From: Parabacteroides sp.
GTDB taxonomy: Bacteria > Bacteroidota > Bacteroidia > Bacteroidales > Tannerellaceae
Assembly (NCBI GenBank): GCA_022775005.1
Contig: JALFJR010000011.1
Span: forward strand, 1-64,000
DNA: 64,000 nucleotides
Direction of reading: 5' to 3'
Shown here: in pieces, positions 53,001-61,350 of the stretch
Position numbering within the stretch: the first letter of the stretch is position 1
How the letters are laid out: every line of letters starts with the position of its first letter
Program-made: the position numbers and the translations under genes
Notes under the pieces: model-generated
Told to the model about the DNA's origin: nothing
The model's database searches: none
The model's input: the letters and a program-made list of their open reading frames with translations, nothing else

Positions 53001-53190
53001 CGCCCAAAAGTGGTTCACCCTTTGAGTCTGTCACTACTCCAGTGACAGTGCGAGTCTGTTGCGTCACAGATGCGGGGATTGTCGAGGCAAACGCCGAAGT
53101 CATCCCTGCTCCACAGATTAGGCAGCATAACGCTAAACTCAGACTACCTTTTCGAAAATTAAAATCTTTGTTCATCATGCTATTATTCAT
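50074..53190 (-). CDS. SusC/RagA-family TonB-dependent outer membrane receptor
   Basis: The 1038-residue protein has a long signal region (MNNSMMNKDFNFRKGSLSLA through AFAST), an N-terminal carboxypeptidase-regulatory-like domain (RTVTGVVTDSKGEPLLGVNV), the signature NLDEVVVTALGITRSEKALG that opens the plug, and a plug with SGRISGLRVYNSTEFG and ATASALYGSRGGNGAIMITTKKG. The rest is a 22-strand barrel ending with LKVEF. It pairs with the SusD lipoprotein next to it and forms a lid-and-channel importer powered by TonB. No sigma or anti-sigma gene precedes it, so regulation is not evident. Confidence 0.95.
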   Translation of the reverse strand: MNNSMMNKDFNFRKGSLSLALCCLICGAGMTSAFASTIPASVTQQTRTVTGVVTDSKGEPLLGVNVVVKGTTNGTMTDMDGHFSLPAESNAVLVISYIGFVSQEVPANKQLIKIALKEDTQNLDEVVVTALGITRSEKALGYATQKFDGEELTRVKGVNIATSLSGRISGLRVYNSTEFGVAPNIKLRGESPLIVVDGVPTNQAFSDFNQDVIENITVLKGATASALYGSRGGNGAIMITTKKGNGKGFKVEVNTSNMFNAGQLKIPEVQTSYSAGSGGKYDNIDYVWGDKLDIGRVYTQWDPINKEYREMELTSKGKNNFKNFLEFSMISNTTVSVSTSGENGSVRASLSYLYDKNQYPNTHKNKFWYNIGGDLKLGKKASLEGNLNFTHEAAPNTAGYGYGTGYMYNILMWTGPEYDLREYKDYWIIPNEKQNWHYTDWYDNPYFEAYEKVKAINNFTTNGSLSFKYEILPWLKLQMRTGGVYNSNNMVTRSSVGTISKNRGGWRDGALGYYKEAKETSFTMNYDFFLLFDKKWKDFSIDGLLGGSLYYTKTNSLSAATKNGLSVPGFYSIMASVESPTVEASTREKKVNSMFGTLTLGYKDTYYLEATGRNDWSSTLPTDDNSYFYPSLGASFIPSNLIEMPSWLPFWKLRGSWTVSKTDLGIYDLNRAYSISQNVWNGLNTASYPNSLRGNVKPITNRTWEIGTNIHFLEGSRIKLDLSYFNKLTYNNTISQTISAATGFSSRLMNIDEEYVRRGVEATIDATAIKTKDFSWDVSLNLSSSKRYYAKLDDQFSSDNLWVYKGARTDHYAYRGYEKAPDGSYIINSNGLMVRSQYSSLIGYTDPDLEFGLANTFKYKDFTLTLNFDGRIGGKSWANTEFYMYETGSHPDTDNQWRYDEVVNGKKNYVAEGVKVVSGEVTYDQYGRITSDTRVFEKNDIETSYEDFVRGSRNNPDKLVQNKTFLKLREMSIGYNLPKAWVNKLGMNSMYAGLIGQNLFVLTKDFRFSDPDGFESVEGEDLASPSVRYIGVNLKVEF

Positions 53191-53194
53191 TTAA

Positions 53195-53510
53195 GTAATG
53201 TATAATAAAGAAGAGTTTACTTGGATAAGTAAAACGGTACAAATGTAATTGTTTTTGTAAAATAATAGCCTGTTTTGTTTAAATTTTCTGTTTTTTATCG
53301 ATGAATTTTAAAGTATATCAATAAAGAGTCTTTGGTTATTGCGTTGGAAGGGATATATCAAAAACGGCCACCTTCGCAGGCAGCCGTTCGCAAGTTGTGT
53401 TTTTAATTCTCAATTCTTTAGACCAATGTAAATTTATATTTGACGGGCGCAAAATTAAGACTTTTGTAAATGCCCCGCAAATAATATTCAATTATTTTCA
53501 GCAAAAGGGC
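53195..53510. other. Intergenic region upstream of susC
   Basis: 316 bp, AT-rich. On the minus strand it holds a -7 box TACATTTG (53247-53240) about 50 bp before the SusC start, and the terminator of the upstream phosphatase gene at 53363-53388. No gene is seen. Confidence 0.6.
53363..53388 (-). terminator. Intrinsic terminator of the EEP-family gene
   Basis: AACGGC and GCCGTT pair, and the minus-strand sequence continues with GTTTTTG, about 120 bp past the stop at 53511. Confidence 0.6.
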
Positions 53511-54374
53511 CTATTCTATCGTTAGAGTGCATAAAACAGGGCAATGGTCAGAGGGGTACAGCTGATTTTGTGTGTCTGTAATCACCCCATGACGTGTGAC
53601 CTTGAAGTTGCCTTTTACAAAAATATAGTCAATCCATTGACGCTTCTCACAGGGAATCCGGCCATAGTTGTGGAAGGTCCATTCCGGGCCATATTTCAAG
53701 GTTGCCAGCTCGCGTGAATGGGTCAAGTGGTTGGCGTCGGAAGCGTTAGTCAATACCTGAATCGGGTCATCATCGGGGGTGGCATTGAAATCGCCGGTGA
53801 CAATGATGGGCAGTCCTTCCGCATACTTCGCACTTTGCGACAACACCAGTTTAGCTCCCTCATGACGTGCCACTTTTCCAATATGATCCAAATGGGTGTT
53901 GAGGAAGAAGAAGCGTTTACCATTTTGTTTGTCTTTCAGGATGGCCCAAGTGGCTACACGCTCACAAGCTGCATCCCATCCCTTCTTACCTACCGCATTG
54001 ATATCTTCTGCCAACCAAAAGTCGCCATGCTTTTCAACCGTGAAGCGATCTTTTCGATAGATAATCGGTGCGTATTCGCCTTTGGTTTTGCCATCCTCAC
54101 GACCTACGCCAACGTAGTCGTAACCCGGCAAACGCTCCAATAAATCCATTAATTGGTGGTGCAGCACCTCTTGCGCTCCGAAGATGTCCACTTCATGGAA
54201 ACGAAGCATACTTCCTGCCAAGTCTTTCCGATAGGGCCAAGCGTTTTCTCCGTCGCTGTTGGTATCCATACGGATGTTATAACTCATTACGTTCATCTCA
54301 TCACCTTTTTGGGCAGCGAAAAGTTGGACTGTGGCCAAGCACGCTACCATCAAAGAAATCCAAAATTTTTTCAT
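53511..54374 (-). CDS. Secreted endonuclease/exonuclease/phosphatase (EEP) family protein
   Basis: The 287-residue protein has a signal peptide (ISLMVACLATVQLFAAQ) and the EEP fold: VMSYNIRMDT near residue 30, the metal Glu in FGAQEV near 69, FLNTHLDHIGKVAR near 160, VTGDFNATPDD near 193 and SDHCPV near 275. Bacteroidetes relatives are probably sphingomyelinase-like or phosphodiesterase enzymes of unknown substrate. It lies upstream of the SusC gene on the same strand but is separated from it by a terminator and 320 bp. A -7 box TATCTTTG at 54410-54403 is probably its promoter. Confidence 0.85.
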   Translation of the reverse strand: MKKFWISLMVACLATVQLFAAQKGDEMNVMSYNIRMDTNSDGENAWPYRKDLAGSMLRFHEVDIFGAQEVLHHQLMDLLERLPGYDYVGVGREDGKTKGEYAPIIYRKDRFTVEKHGDFWLAEDINAVGKKGWDAACERVATWAILKDKQNGKRFFFLNTHLDHIGKVARHEGAKLVLSQSAKYAEGLPIIVTGDFNATPDDDPIQVLTNASDANHLTHSRELATLKYGPEWTFHNYGRIPCEKRQWIDYIFVKGNFKVTRHGVITDTQNQLYPSDHCPVLCTLTIE

Positions 54375-54535
54375 GTGTGCATTTATTTATGGTTATTTGC
54401 AGCAAAGATAGTGCAAACCGAACGTATGATCATCAAATTTTACAAAGATTGCATGTTAGATCGTGAGCTTTGCTCATTCTCTTATAAAATGTGCAATTTT
54501 TGAAGTTTACGTGGCGTAGTTCAAGAATGATTGAT

Positions 54536-54543
54536 TATTTTTG
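54536..54543 (+). promoter_or_regulatory. -7 promoter element of the etfBA-acd operon
   Basis: TATTTTTG matches TAnnTTTG and lies 46 bp before the etfB ATG. Confidence 0.6.
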
Positions 54544-54589
54544 CGCCCCGTAAGGATTAGAGTAAGGATTATCTAACAATACGAATTAT

Positions 54590-55486
54590 ATGAGTTTAAG
54601 AATTATCGTTTTAGCGAAGCAGGTTCCCGATACCCGTAATGTGGGTAAGGATGCCATGACAGCAGAGGGTACGGTGAACCGTGCTGCGCTGCCGGCTATT
54701 TTCAACCCGGAGGACTTGAACGCTTTGGAGCAGGCGTTGCGCCTGAAGGAGAGCCATCCCGGTTCTACAGTAACCTTGTTGACGATGGGTCCGGGCCGTG
54801 CGGCTGAGATCATCAGAGAGGGTTTATATCGTGGTGCGGATGGTGGTTATCTGTTGACAGATAGGGCTTTTGCGGGTGCTGACACACTGGCTACCTCTTA
54901 CGCCTTGGCTACTGCCATCAAGAAGATCGGTGCGTATGACATCATTTTAGGTGGTCGTCAGGCGATTGATGGTGATACGGCGCAGGTAGGTCCGCAGGTG
55001 GCTGAGAAATTAGGATTGCCGCAGATTACCTATACGGAGGAGATTCTGCAGGTGGATGAGGAGGCTCGTCGCATCACAGCGAAAAGACATATCGATGGTG
55101 GTGTGGAAACCGTTGAGGGGCCGTTGCCCATCTTGCTGACCGTGAATGGTTCGGCTGCTCCTTGTCGTCCGAGAAACGCCAAATTGGTAATGAAATACAA
55201 GCGTGCGATGGGTGCACAGGAAAAGGCGGCTCCCGCTTGTCACGGCGAGACAACGCTGGCTTATCCGGAGTTGTATGAGCAACGTCCCTACCTGAATATT
55301 CAGGAGTGGAGTGTGAAGGATGTTGAGGGCGATTTGCAGCAATGCGGTTTGAGTGGCTCGCCTACGAAAGTGAAGGCCGTACAAAATATTGTGTTCCAGG
55401 CTAAGGAGAGCAAGACACTGACTGGCTCGGATCAGGATGTGGAGGCACTGATTGTTGAACTGTTAGCTAACCATACGATTGGATAA
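54590..55486 (+). CDS. etfB: Electron transfer flavoprotein subunit beta
   Basis: The 298-residue protein starts LRIIVLAKQVPDTRNVGKDAM and has the ETF-beta signature VGPQVAEKLGLPQITYTEEI and AKRHIDGGVETVEGPLPILLTV. It pairs with EtfA to carry electrons for the acyl-CoA dehydrogenase encoded two genes on. It is longer than classic ETF-beta (about 250 residues). The stop is 4 bp before the etfA start. Whether the complex is a bifurcating type cannot be decided from the window; the anaerobic setting makes this possible. Confidence 0.94.
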   Translation: MSLRIIVLAKQVPDTRNVGKDAMTAEGTVNRAALPAIFNPEDLNALEQALRLKESHPGSTVTLLTMGPGRAAEIIREGLYRGADGGYLLTDRAFAGADTLATSYALATAIKKIGAYDIILGGRQAIDGDTAQVGPQVAEKLGLPQITYTEEILQVDEEARRITAKRHIDGGVETVEGPLPILLTVNGSAAPCRPRNAKLVMKYKRAMGAQEKAAPACHGETTLAYPELYEQRPYLNIQEWSVKDVEGDLQQCGLSGSPTKVKAVQNIVFQAKESKTLTGSDQDVEALIVELLANHTIG

Positions 55487-55490
55487 GAAG

Positions 55491-56510
55491 ATGAATAACG
55501 TATTTGTATATTGTGAGCTGGAGGGTACGAAGGTAGCCGATGTCAGCTTGGAGCTTTTGACCAAGGGTCGGAAGTTGGCCAACCAATTAAATTGCCAGTT
55601 GGAGGCGATCTTAGCTGGTGAGCACTTAGAGGGTGTGGAGGCACAGGTGTTACCGTATGGTGTGGATCGGGTGCACGTGTTCGACGCACCGGGTCTTTTC
55701 CCCTATACCTCTTTGCCTCATGCGGATATCCTGATCAACCTTTTTAAGGAGGAGCAACCGCAGATCTGTTTGATGGGTGCTACGGTGATTGGCCGTGACT
55801 TGGGACCTCGTGTCTCTTCGGCGTTGACCAGTGGTTTGACGGCTGACTGTACGGCGTTGGAGATTGGTAGCCATGAGGACAAGAAGGCGGGCAAGAGCTA
55901 CGAGAACTTGCTCTATCAGATTCGTCCGGCGTTTGGTGGTAACATCGTGGCTACGATCGTGAACCCGGAGCATCGTCCGCAGATGGCGACCGTGCGTGAG
56001 GGCGTGATGAAGAAGGAGGTGCTTGATCCGAACTATCAGGGTGAGGTGATCCGTCATGAGGTAGCGAAGTATGTACCGGAGACTGATTTCGTCGTGAAGG
56101 TGATCGACCGTCATGTGGAGCAGGCAAAGCATAACCTGAAGGGTGCGCCGATCGTGGTAGCCGGTGGTTACGGCATGGGCTCTAAGGAGGGCTTCGATAT
56201 GTTGTTTGAGTTGGCGAAAGAGTTGCATGCGGAGGTGGGTGCCAGCCGTGCGGCTGTGGATGCTGGCTTCTGTGAGCATGATCGTCAGATCGGTCAGACA
56301 GGTGTGACGGTTCGTCCGAAACTCTACATCGCTTGCGGTATCTCTGGCCAGATCCAGCACATTGCGGGTATGCAAGATGCGGGTATCATTATCAGTGTCA
56401 ATAACGATCCGAACGCACCGATCAATACGATCGCAGACTATGTGATCAATGGCTCCGTAGAGGAGGTTATTCCGAAGATGATTAAGTATTACAAGAAAAA
56501 CAGCAAGTAA
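55491..56510 (+). CDS. etfA: Electron transfer flavoprotein subunit alpha
   Basis: The start is the ATG at 55491 (MNNVFVYCELEG), four codons inside a TTG frame. The 339-residue protein has the FAD-binding domain at its C-terminus: VVAGGYGMGSKEGFDML near residue 215, GASRAAVDAGFCEHDRQIGQTG near 245 and KLYIACGISGQIQHIAGM near 278. Gene order etfB-etfA-acd is an operon: 4 bp to etfB, and the last base of the stop overlaps the next ATG. Confidence 0.94.
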   Translation: MNNVFVYCELEGTKVADVSLELLTKGRKLANQLNCQLEAILAGEHLEGVEAQVLPYGVDRVHVFDAPGLFPYTSLPHADILINLFKEEQPQICLMGATVIGRDLGPRVSSALTSGLTADCTALEIGSHEDKKAGKSYENLLYQIRPAFGGNIVATIVNPEHRPQMATVREGVMKKEVLDPNYQGEVIRHEVAKYVPETDFVVKVIDRHVEQAKHNLKGAPIVVAGGYGMGSKEGFDMLFELAKELHAEVGASRAAVDAGFCEHDRQIGQTGVTVRPKLYIACGISGQIQHIAGMQDAGIIISVNNDPNAPINTIADYVINGSVEEVIPKMIKYYKKNSK

Positions 56511-58216
56511 TGGCAAACTATTATAAAGAGGTACCGGAACTCAAGTTTCACTTGAATAATCCGATGATGGAGCGTATCTGCGAGTTGAAGGAGCGTGGAT
56601 ACCGTGATAAGGAGGCGTTTGATTATGCGCCGTTAGATTATGCCGATGCCATGGATTCGTATGACAAGGTGTTGGAGATCACCGGTGAGATCACGGGTGA
56701 GATTATCGCTCCGAATGCGGAGGGTGTTGATGCGGAGGGTCCGCGTTGTGCCAATGGCCGTGTGGAATATGCCTCAGGCACGAAGCAGAACTTGGATGCG
56801 ATGGTAAAAGCCGGCTTGAACGGTATGACCATGCCTCGCCGCTTTGGTGGCTTGAACTTCCCGATCACGCCCTACACCATGTGTGCGGAGATCGTGGCTG
56901 CTGCGGATGCGGGCTTTGGCAACATCTGGTCGTTGCAGGATTGTATCGAGACCTTGTATGAGTTCGGTAATGAGGATCAACACAGCCGTTTCATCCCGCG
57001 TGTGTGCGCCGGTGAGACGATGAGTATGGACCTGACGGAGCCGGATGCCGGATCTGACTTGCAGAGCGTCATGCTGAAGGCTACCTTCGATGAGGCGAAC
57101 AACTGCTGGCGTTTGAACGGTGTGAAGCGTTTCATCACCAATGGTGATGCGGATTTGCACTTGGTATTGGCTCGCTCTGAGGAGGGTACAAGGGATGGCC
57201 GTGGTCTTTCCATGTTCATTTATGACAAGCGTCAGGGTGGCGTGGATGTACGTCGCATCGAGAATAAGATGGGTATTCATGGCTCTCCCACGTGTGAGTT
57301 GGTTTATAAGAATGCGAAGGCAGAGCTTTGTGGCGACCGCAAGTTAGGCCTGATCAAATATGTGATGGCGTTGATGAACGGTGCCCGTTTGGGTATTGCC
57401 GCACAATCTGTTGGCTTGAGTCAGGCCGCTTACAACGAGGGATTGGCCTATGCCAAGGAGCGTAAGCAGTTCGGCAAGGCGATCATCGAGTTCCCGGCGG
57501 TTTACGACATGCTGGCCTTGATGAAGGCAAAGCTGGATGCCGGTCGTGCATTGCTCTATCAGACCTCTCGCTACGTGGATATTTACAAAGCGTTGGACGA
57601 CATCGCTCGTGAGCGTAAGTTGACTCCTGAGGAGCGTCAGGAGCAGAAGAAATACGCGAAGTTGGCCGATTCCTTCACGCCGTTGGCAAAGGGTATGAAC
57701 TCCGAGTATGCCAATCAGAATGCTTACGACTGTATCCAGATTCACGGTGGTTCCGGCTTCATGTTGGAATATGCTTGCCAGCGCATCTATCGCGATGCCC
57801 GTATCACCTCTATCTATGAGGGTACGACGCAGTTGCAGACAGTGGCTGCGATTCGCTATGTGACGAATGGTTCTTACGCGGCTACGTTGCACGACATGGA
57901 ATCAACCCTCTCTGATCCGGCGTTCGAAGACTATTTGCGTCGTATCAAGGAGATGACCACGAAGTTCGAGGTCTGCACCAATGCGGTGAAAGAGGCGCAG
58001 AACCAGGAATTGCTCGACTTCCATGCCCGCCGTTTGTATGAGATGGCTGCTGTGAACGTGATGAGTGCCCTCCTGTTGCAGGATGCGCAGAAGGCGCCTG
58101 AGTTGTTCAGCAAGTCGCTCGATGTTTATGTGAACTATGCGGAGGCTGAGGTAGAGAAGCACTTCAACTTCATCCGCAAGTTCCAAGCTGAGCAGTTGGC
58201 AAACTATCGGAAATAA
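56510..58216 (+). CDS. Acyl-CoA dehydrogenase with C-terminal extension
   Basis: The 568-residue flavoprotein has the acyl-CoA dehydrogenase fold: MSMDLTEPDAGSDLQSVMLKA near residue 170, RFITNGDADL near 205, the helical C-terminal domain with YAKERKQFGKAIIEFP, and catalytic Glu in TSIYEGTTQLQTV near 430. It extends about 130 residues past the fold, like FadE-type long forms. It is coupled to etfA by a TAATG overlap and delivers or accepts electrons through EtfAB. In a fermentative anaerobe it may reduce an enoyl-CoA rather than run beta-oxidation; no other beta-oxidation gene is adjacent. Confidence 0.93.
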   Translation: MANYYKEVPELKFHLNNPMMERICELKERGYRDKEAFDYAPLDYADAMDSYDKVLEITGEITGEIIAPNAEGVDAEGPRCANGRVEYASGTKQNLDAMVKAGLNGMTMPRRFGGLNFPITPYTMCAEIVAAADAGFGNIWSLQDCIETLYEFGNEDQHSRFIPRVCAGETMSMDLTEPDAGSDLQSVMLKATFDEANNCWRLNGVKRFITNGDADLHLVLARSEEGTRDGRGLSMFIYDKRQGGVDVRRIENKMGIHGSPTCELVYKNAKAELCGDRKLGLIKYVMALMNGARLGIAAQSVGLSQAAYNEGLAYAKERKQFGKAIIEFPAVYDMLALMKAKLDAGRALLYQTSRYVDIYKALDDIARERKLTPEERQEQKKYAKLADSFTPLAKGMNSEYANQNAYDCIQIHGGSGFMLEYACQRIYRDARITSIYEGTTQLQTVAAIRYVTNGSYAATLHDMESTLSDPAFEDYLRRIKEMTTKFEVCTNAVKEAQNQELLDFHARRLYEMAAVNVMSALLLQDAQKAPELFSKSLDVYVNYAEAEVEKHFNFIRKFQAEQLANYRK

Positions 58217-58271
58217 GGGAGAGTATCGCCCTTCGGTTTCTCCGATTGGGTACTTTACTCTTAATAGATTA

Positions 58272-58307
58272 AGGCTGTGTCCGTAATAAGAGTTTACGGC
58301 ACAGCCT
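58272..58307. repeat. Dispersed hairpin element, copy 2
   Basis: 36 nt, starting AGGCTGTGTCCGTAA and ending TTTACGGCACAGCCT, folding into one hairpin with a single bulged T. It is close to the reverse complement of 37959-37993. It ends seven bases before the -33 element of the next promoter. Confidence 0.75.
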
Positions 58308-58314
58308 TTAATTA

Positions 58315-58345
58315 TTTGAGGATTACATGGAAAGATGTAATTTTG
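58315..58345 (+). promoter_or_regulatory. Promoter at the start codon of the flavin-binding gene
   Basis: TTTG (58315-58318), exactly 19 bp, then TAATTTTG (58338-58345). The expected transcript start is at about 58350-58352, at the ATG itself, so the mRNA has almost no leader. Confidence 0.75.
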
Positions 58346-58351
58346 TGGCCT

Positions 58352-58867
58352 ATGCGAAAGAAAAGTAGAGAAATGAGTAGTGAGTGGGCCTTGGAAGTGA
58401 TGCGTAAGGCCCCTTTTATCACGGTGAGCTTCACCCGTCCGGATGGGACGGCGTATGGGGTGCCGTTGTCATTGGCCTGCACGGATGCGCAGACCTGGTA
58501 TTTTCATTGTGCCTTGGAGGGCGATAAGTTAGAGGCGATTGCGGCACATCCTGAGGTATGTCTCTCGGCAGTGACTCGTTGCATGCCTACGGTGGGGCCT
58601 CTGGATCAATCTTTTACGTTGCAGTTTAAGTCGGCTATCGCTTTTGGAATTGCTGAGGTGGTGACGGACGAGGCGGAGAAGATCGAGGCGATGCGGGCTA
58701 TCTGTGTGCGTTTTTTGCCTGAGCACATGGCGGCTTTCGATGCGGTTATCGAACGGAGCTTGGCACGCACGGCGGTTGTCCGTATCAAGCTCACGGCTCC
58801 TCCGACGGGTAAGCGGAAGCAATATGATGTACAGGGTGAGGAGATGAAATGGCAGCGCATGGCCTGA
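58352..58867 (+). CDS. Pyridoxamine 5'-phosphate oxidase-like flavin-binding protein (Nim-type)
   Basis: The start is the ATG at 58352 (MRKKSREMSSEWALEVMRK), matching the usual MRRKDRE opening of this family; the longer frame upstream crosses a promoter and a hairpin element. The 171-residue protein has the split-barrel flavin-binding fold, with GVPLSLACTDAQTWYFHCALEGDKLEAIAAHPEVCLSAV near residues 32-71. Relatives include nitroimidazole-resistance (Nim) proteins, but most such proteins are of unknown function. The last 19 bp overlap the GH106 gene, so the two may be co-translated. Confidence 0.82.
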   Translation: MRKKSREMSSEWALEVMRKAPFITVSFTRPDGTAYGVPLSLACTDAQTWYFHCALEGDKLEAIAAHPEVCLSAVTRCMPTVGPLDQSFTLQFKSAIAFGIAEVVTDEAEKIEAMRAICVRFLPEHMAAFDAVIERSLARTAVVRIKLTAPPTGKRKQYDVQGEEMKWQRMA

Positions 58868-61296
58868 TACTCCGTTTGGCTTTCGGGTGGCTTTTAGCGA
58901 CCTGCCTGCTGGCTTGTTCACCCAATGAGCAAGCTGCGGAAGAGCCGGTGACGCTCGATCAGTTGGCTGACTGGTTCGAAGCGCCACCCATGGCGTATCG
59001 CCCCTATGTCTGGTGGCACTGGATGGGTAGCAATTTCTCCAAGGAGGGGATCACTAAGGATCTGGAGGCGATGAAGGAGGCGGGAATTGCCGGAGCGACA
59101 ATCTTCAACCTCTCTTCGGCCGTACAGGAAACGCATCATCCGATCGCACATAATCCGTGGCCGGAGCAGACCTATCGCAGTGCGGCCTATTGGGAGGCTA
59201 TGCGTCATGCGGCGGCCGAGGCGGAACGGTTGGGATTGAAGCTGGGACTGCACAACACACCGGGCTACTCCACGACCGGTGGTCCTTGGATCACGGAGAA
59301 ACGGGGTATGCAGCGATTGGTCTGGAGCGAGACCAAGCTGACGGGCAGTGAGTCGGTGTGCATTGATCTGCTTCGACCGGAACTACCTGTCTATGAGGGA
59401 TGGGGCACGACGCATCAACGGGCAACCTACTATCGGGATGTGGCGGTCATGGCACTCCCAGACACTGCGGAAGTCTCGGTGGAGCAGGTGGTCAATCTGA
59501 CTGCCCACATGGACTCGACGGGGCGGTTAAGCTGGCAGGCCCCAGCGGGAGAATGGCGTGTTTTCCGTATGGGGCATGCGCCGACGATGGCCAATCCGCA
59601 TCCATTGCCGGATGAATTGATTGGTAAGGTGCTGGAGGCTGATAAGATGAGCGAGGAGCAGAGCCGCTATCATTGGCAGCAGGTGCTCGATCCATTAGTG
59701 ATGCATTTGCGGGACTATATCGGACGTTCTTTCACCCACATCTTGATTGACAGTTATGAGGCTGGTGATCAAGATTGGACTGCGGAATTCGCAGCGGAGT
59801 TCCAGCGCTTGAAAGGTTATGATCCTTTGCCCTTCTTGGCCTTGCGGGCGGCCAATGCCCAATCGGATACCGTACGGCAGTTTGAGGAGGACTATCGGGC
59901 CGTGATCAATCGGCTGTTTTTGGATAAAGGATGGAAGGTGGCGGTGGAACAGGTGCATCAAGCTGGGCTTCAGCTCTGTTGGGAGCCCTATACCGGGCCA
60001 TTCAGCACTTGGGAGGCGACCACCTTGGCTGATCTGCCGATGGGTGAGTTTTGGACGGGCAGCAGTGGTGCGATCTCGAAAGAGGTGGTCGAGGCGGCCA
60101 AAGAGTCGGGGAAGCGAATCGTGGGGGCAGAGGCTTTCACCAGCCGTCCGGAACGAAGTCAATATACCGAAGATCCCGCTTTCCTGAAACACAGTGCGGA
60201 TGGAGCCTTCCGCTCGGGAGCGAATCGGCTTTTCTTGCATCATTGGGTGCATCAGCCCTTTGACGATACCTATCAACCCGGCATGGGGATGGGTTGGTGG
60301 GGCACCCATTTCAGCCGGCACCAGACTTGGATCCGTCCGGGCAAAGCCTTTTTCACCTATCTGTCACGTAGCCAGATGCTACTGCAGGAGAGTGAGTTTG
60401 TCTCCTCGGATGAGCAGGTGCTGCATCGGAGCCGTTCGGATGCGGAGATCTATTTCCTCACGAATCCGGCGGACACCGTTAGTCACATCGCTCTTCGGGT
60501 GGCGAGACAGGCAGAGGCTCCGCAGTGCTGGGATCCCTATCGAGGGGTGATCCGTGCGGTGGAGCATTGGGAAAATGAGGGAGACTCGATCCGTGTCACC
60601 TGTTTGTTGCAGCCCGATGAGGCTCTTTTCGTGATTGTTCCAAAGCAATCCTTTGGCTATGCGGCTTCTATTTCTCCTGCTCTTTCTGTATGTGCTTCCG
60701 ACACGATCCCGTTGGAGAGGGCTTGGTCGGTGCGTTTTGAACCGAAATTGGATAGCTGTTTCGAGCGAACACTTCCTGCGTTGGTGGATTTTAGCCAAGC
60801 TAAAGATCCGAAGTTACGCTATTTTGCGGGAACGGCTACCTATTCTCGCTCCCTCAAGGTGGTATCTATGCAGCAAGATGACTCTCTGCGTTACCTGTTG
60901 GATTTGGGTGAGCTGCATGATTTGGCTGAGGTCTTTGTGAATGGACAGCGGGCCGGAACGCTTTGGGCTCCTCCTTATTGGGTTGATTTGACTCCTTGGC
61001 TGCGGCCCGGTGAAAACCAATTAGAGGTGGCGGTCACCACGAACTGGGCTAATCGTTTGATAGGAGATGAGCAATATCCCGCCGATTTCGAGTGGGGAGA
61101 GGATCGTGGTCCGGAGATGGGTAGAGCGATGAAAGCCTTTCCGGAGTGGTTCTTGCGGGGGGAGCCTCGCCCTTCAAAGGGACGCAAAGCCTTCTTGATC
61201 TGGTATTATCATCGCCCCGATTCTCCGTTGCAACCAGCAGGATGGATCGGTCCGGTAAAGTTCATCAAGCAGCAGGTACAAGAGGAGGTTCGCTAA
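58849..61296 (+). CDS. Glycoside hydrolase family 106 (alpha-L-rhamnosidase) lipoprotein
   Basis: The 815-residue protein has a lipoprotein signal ending LLAC (Cys23) and the family's opening block PYVWWHWMGSNFSKEGITKDLEAM near residues 54-75, then a TIM barrel with LKLGLHNTPGYSTTGGPWIT near 130. The C-terminal beta-sandwich (ELHDLAEVFVNGQRAGTLWAPPYWVDLTPWL near 690-720) is the GH2-like jelly roll usual here. GH106 enzymes cleave alpha-L-rhamnose from plant glycans such as rhamnogalacturonan. The gene overlaps the flavin-binding gene by 19 bp and ends at a bidirectional terminator. No SusCD pair is attached. Confidence 0.88.
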   Translation: MAAHGLILRLAFGWLLATCLLACSPNEQAAEEPVTLDQLADWFEAPPMAYRPYVWWHWMGSNFSKEGITKDLEAMKEAGIAGATIFNLSSAVQETHHPIAHNPWPEQTYRSAAYWEAMRHAAAEAERLGLKLGLHNTPGYSTTGGPWITEKRGMQRLVWSETKLTGSESVCIDLLRPELPVYEGWGTTHQRATYYRDVAVMALPDTAEVSVEQVVNLTAHMDSTGRLSWQAPAGEWRVFRMGHAPTMANPHPLPDELIGKVLEADKMSEEQSRYHWQQVLDPLVMHLRDYIGRSFTHILIDSYEAGDQDWTAEFAAEFQRLKGYDPLPFLALRAANAQSDTVRQFEEDYRAVINRLFLDKGWKVAVEQVHQAGLQLCWEPYTGPFSTWEATTLADLPMGEFWTGSSGAISKEVVEAAKESGKRIVGAEAFTSRPERSQYTEDPAFLKHSADGAFRSGANRLFLHHWVHQPFDDTYQPGMGMGWWGTHFSRHQTWIRPGKAFFTYLSRSQMLLQESEFVSSDEQVLHRSRSDAEIYFLTNPADTVSHIALRVARQAEAPQCWDPYRGVIRAVEHWENEGDSIRVTCLLQPDEALFVIVPKQSFGYAASISPALSVCASDTIPLERAWSVRFEPKLDSCFERTLPALVDFSQAKDPKLRYFAGTATYSRSLKVVSMQQDDSLRYLLDLGELHDLAEVFVNGQRAGTLWAPPYWVDLTPWLRPGENQLEVAVTTNWANRLIGDEQYPADFEWGEDRGPEMGRAMKAFPEWFLRGEPRPSKGRKAFLIWYYHRPDSPLQPAGWIGPVKFIKQQVQEEVR

Positions 61297-61298
61297 AA

Positions 61299-61346
61299 GA
61301 AAAAGACGTTGCCCATCAGCCGGTAAAACGATGGGCAACGTTTTTC
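61299..61346. terminator. Bidirectional intrinsic terminator
   Basis: ACGTTGCCCATC (61306-61317) and GATGGGCAACGT (61330-61341) form a perfect 12-bp stem, with an A-run before and a T-run after, serving GH106 on the plus strand and the esterase on the minus strand. Confidence 0.92.
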
Positions 61347-61350
61347 TTGC

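Noticed and set aside
48529..53190. Complete polysaccharide utilisation locus
   Set aside because: The SusC/SusD pair has no adjacent glycoside hydrolase or regulator; the GH36 and sialate esterase are beyond IMPDH and a terminator.
55650..56516. 288-residue minus-strand frame opposite etfA
   Set aside because: It is His/Arg/Leu-rich without a motif and lies wholly over the conserved EtfA gene.
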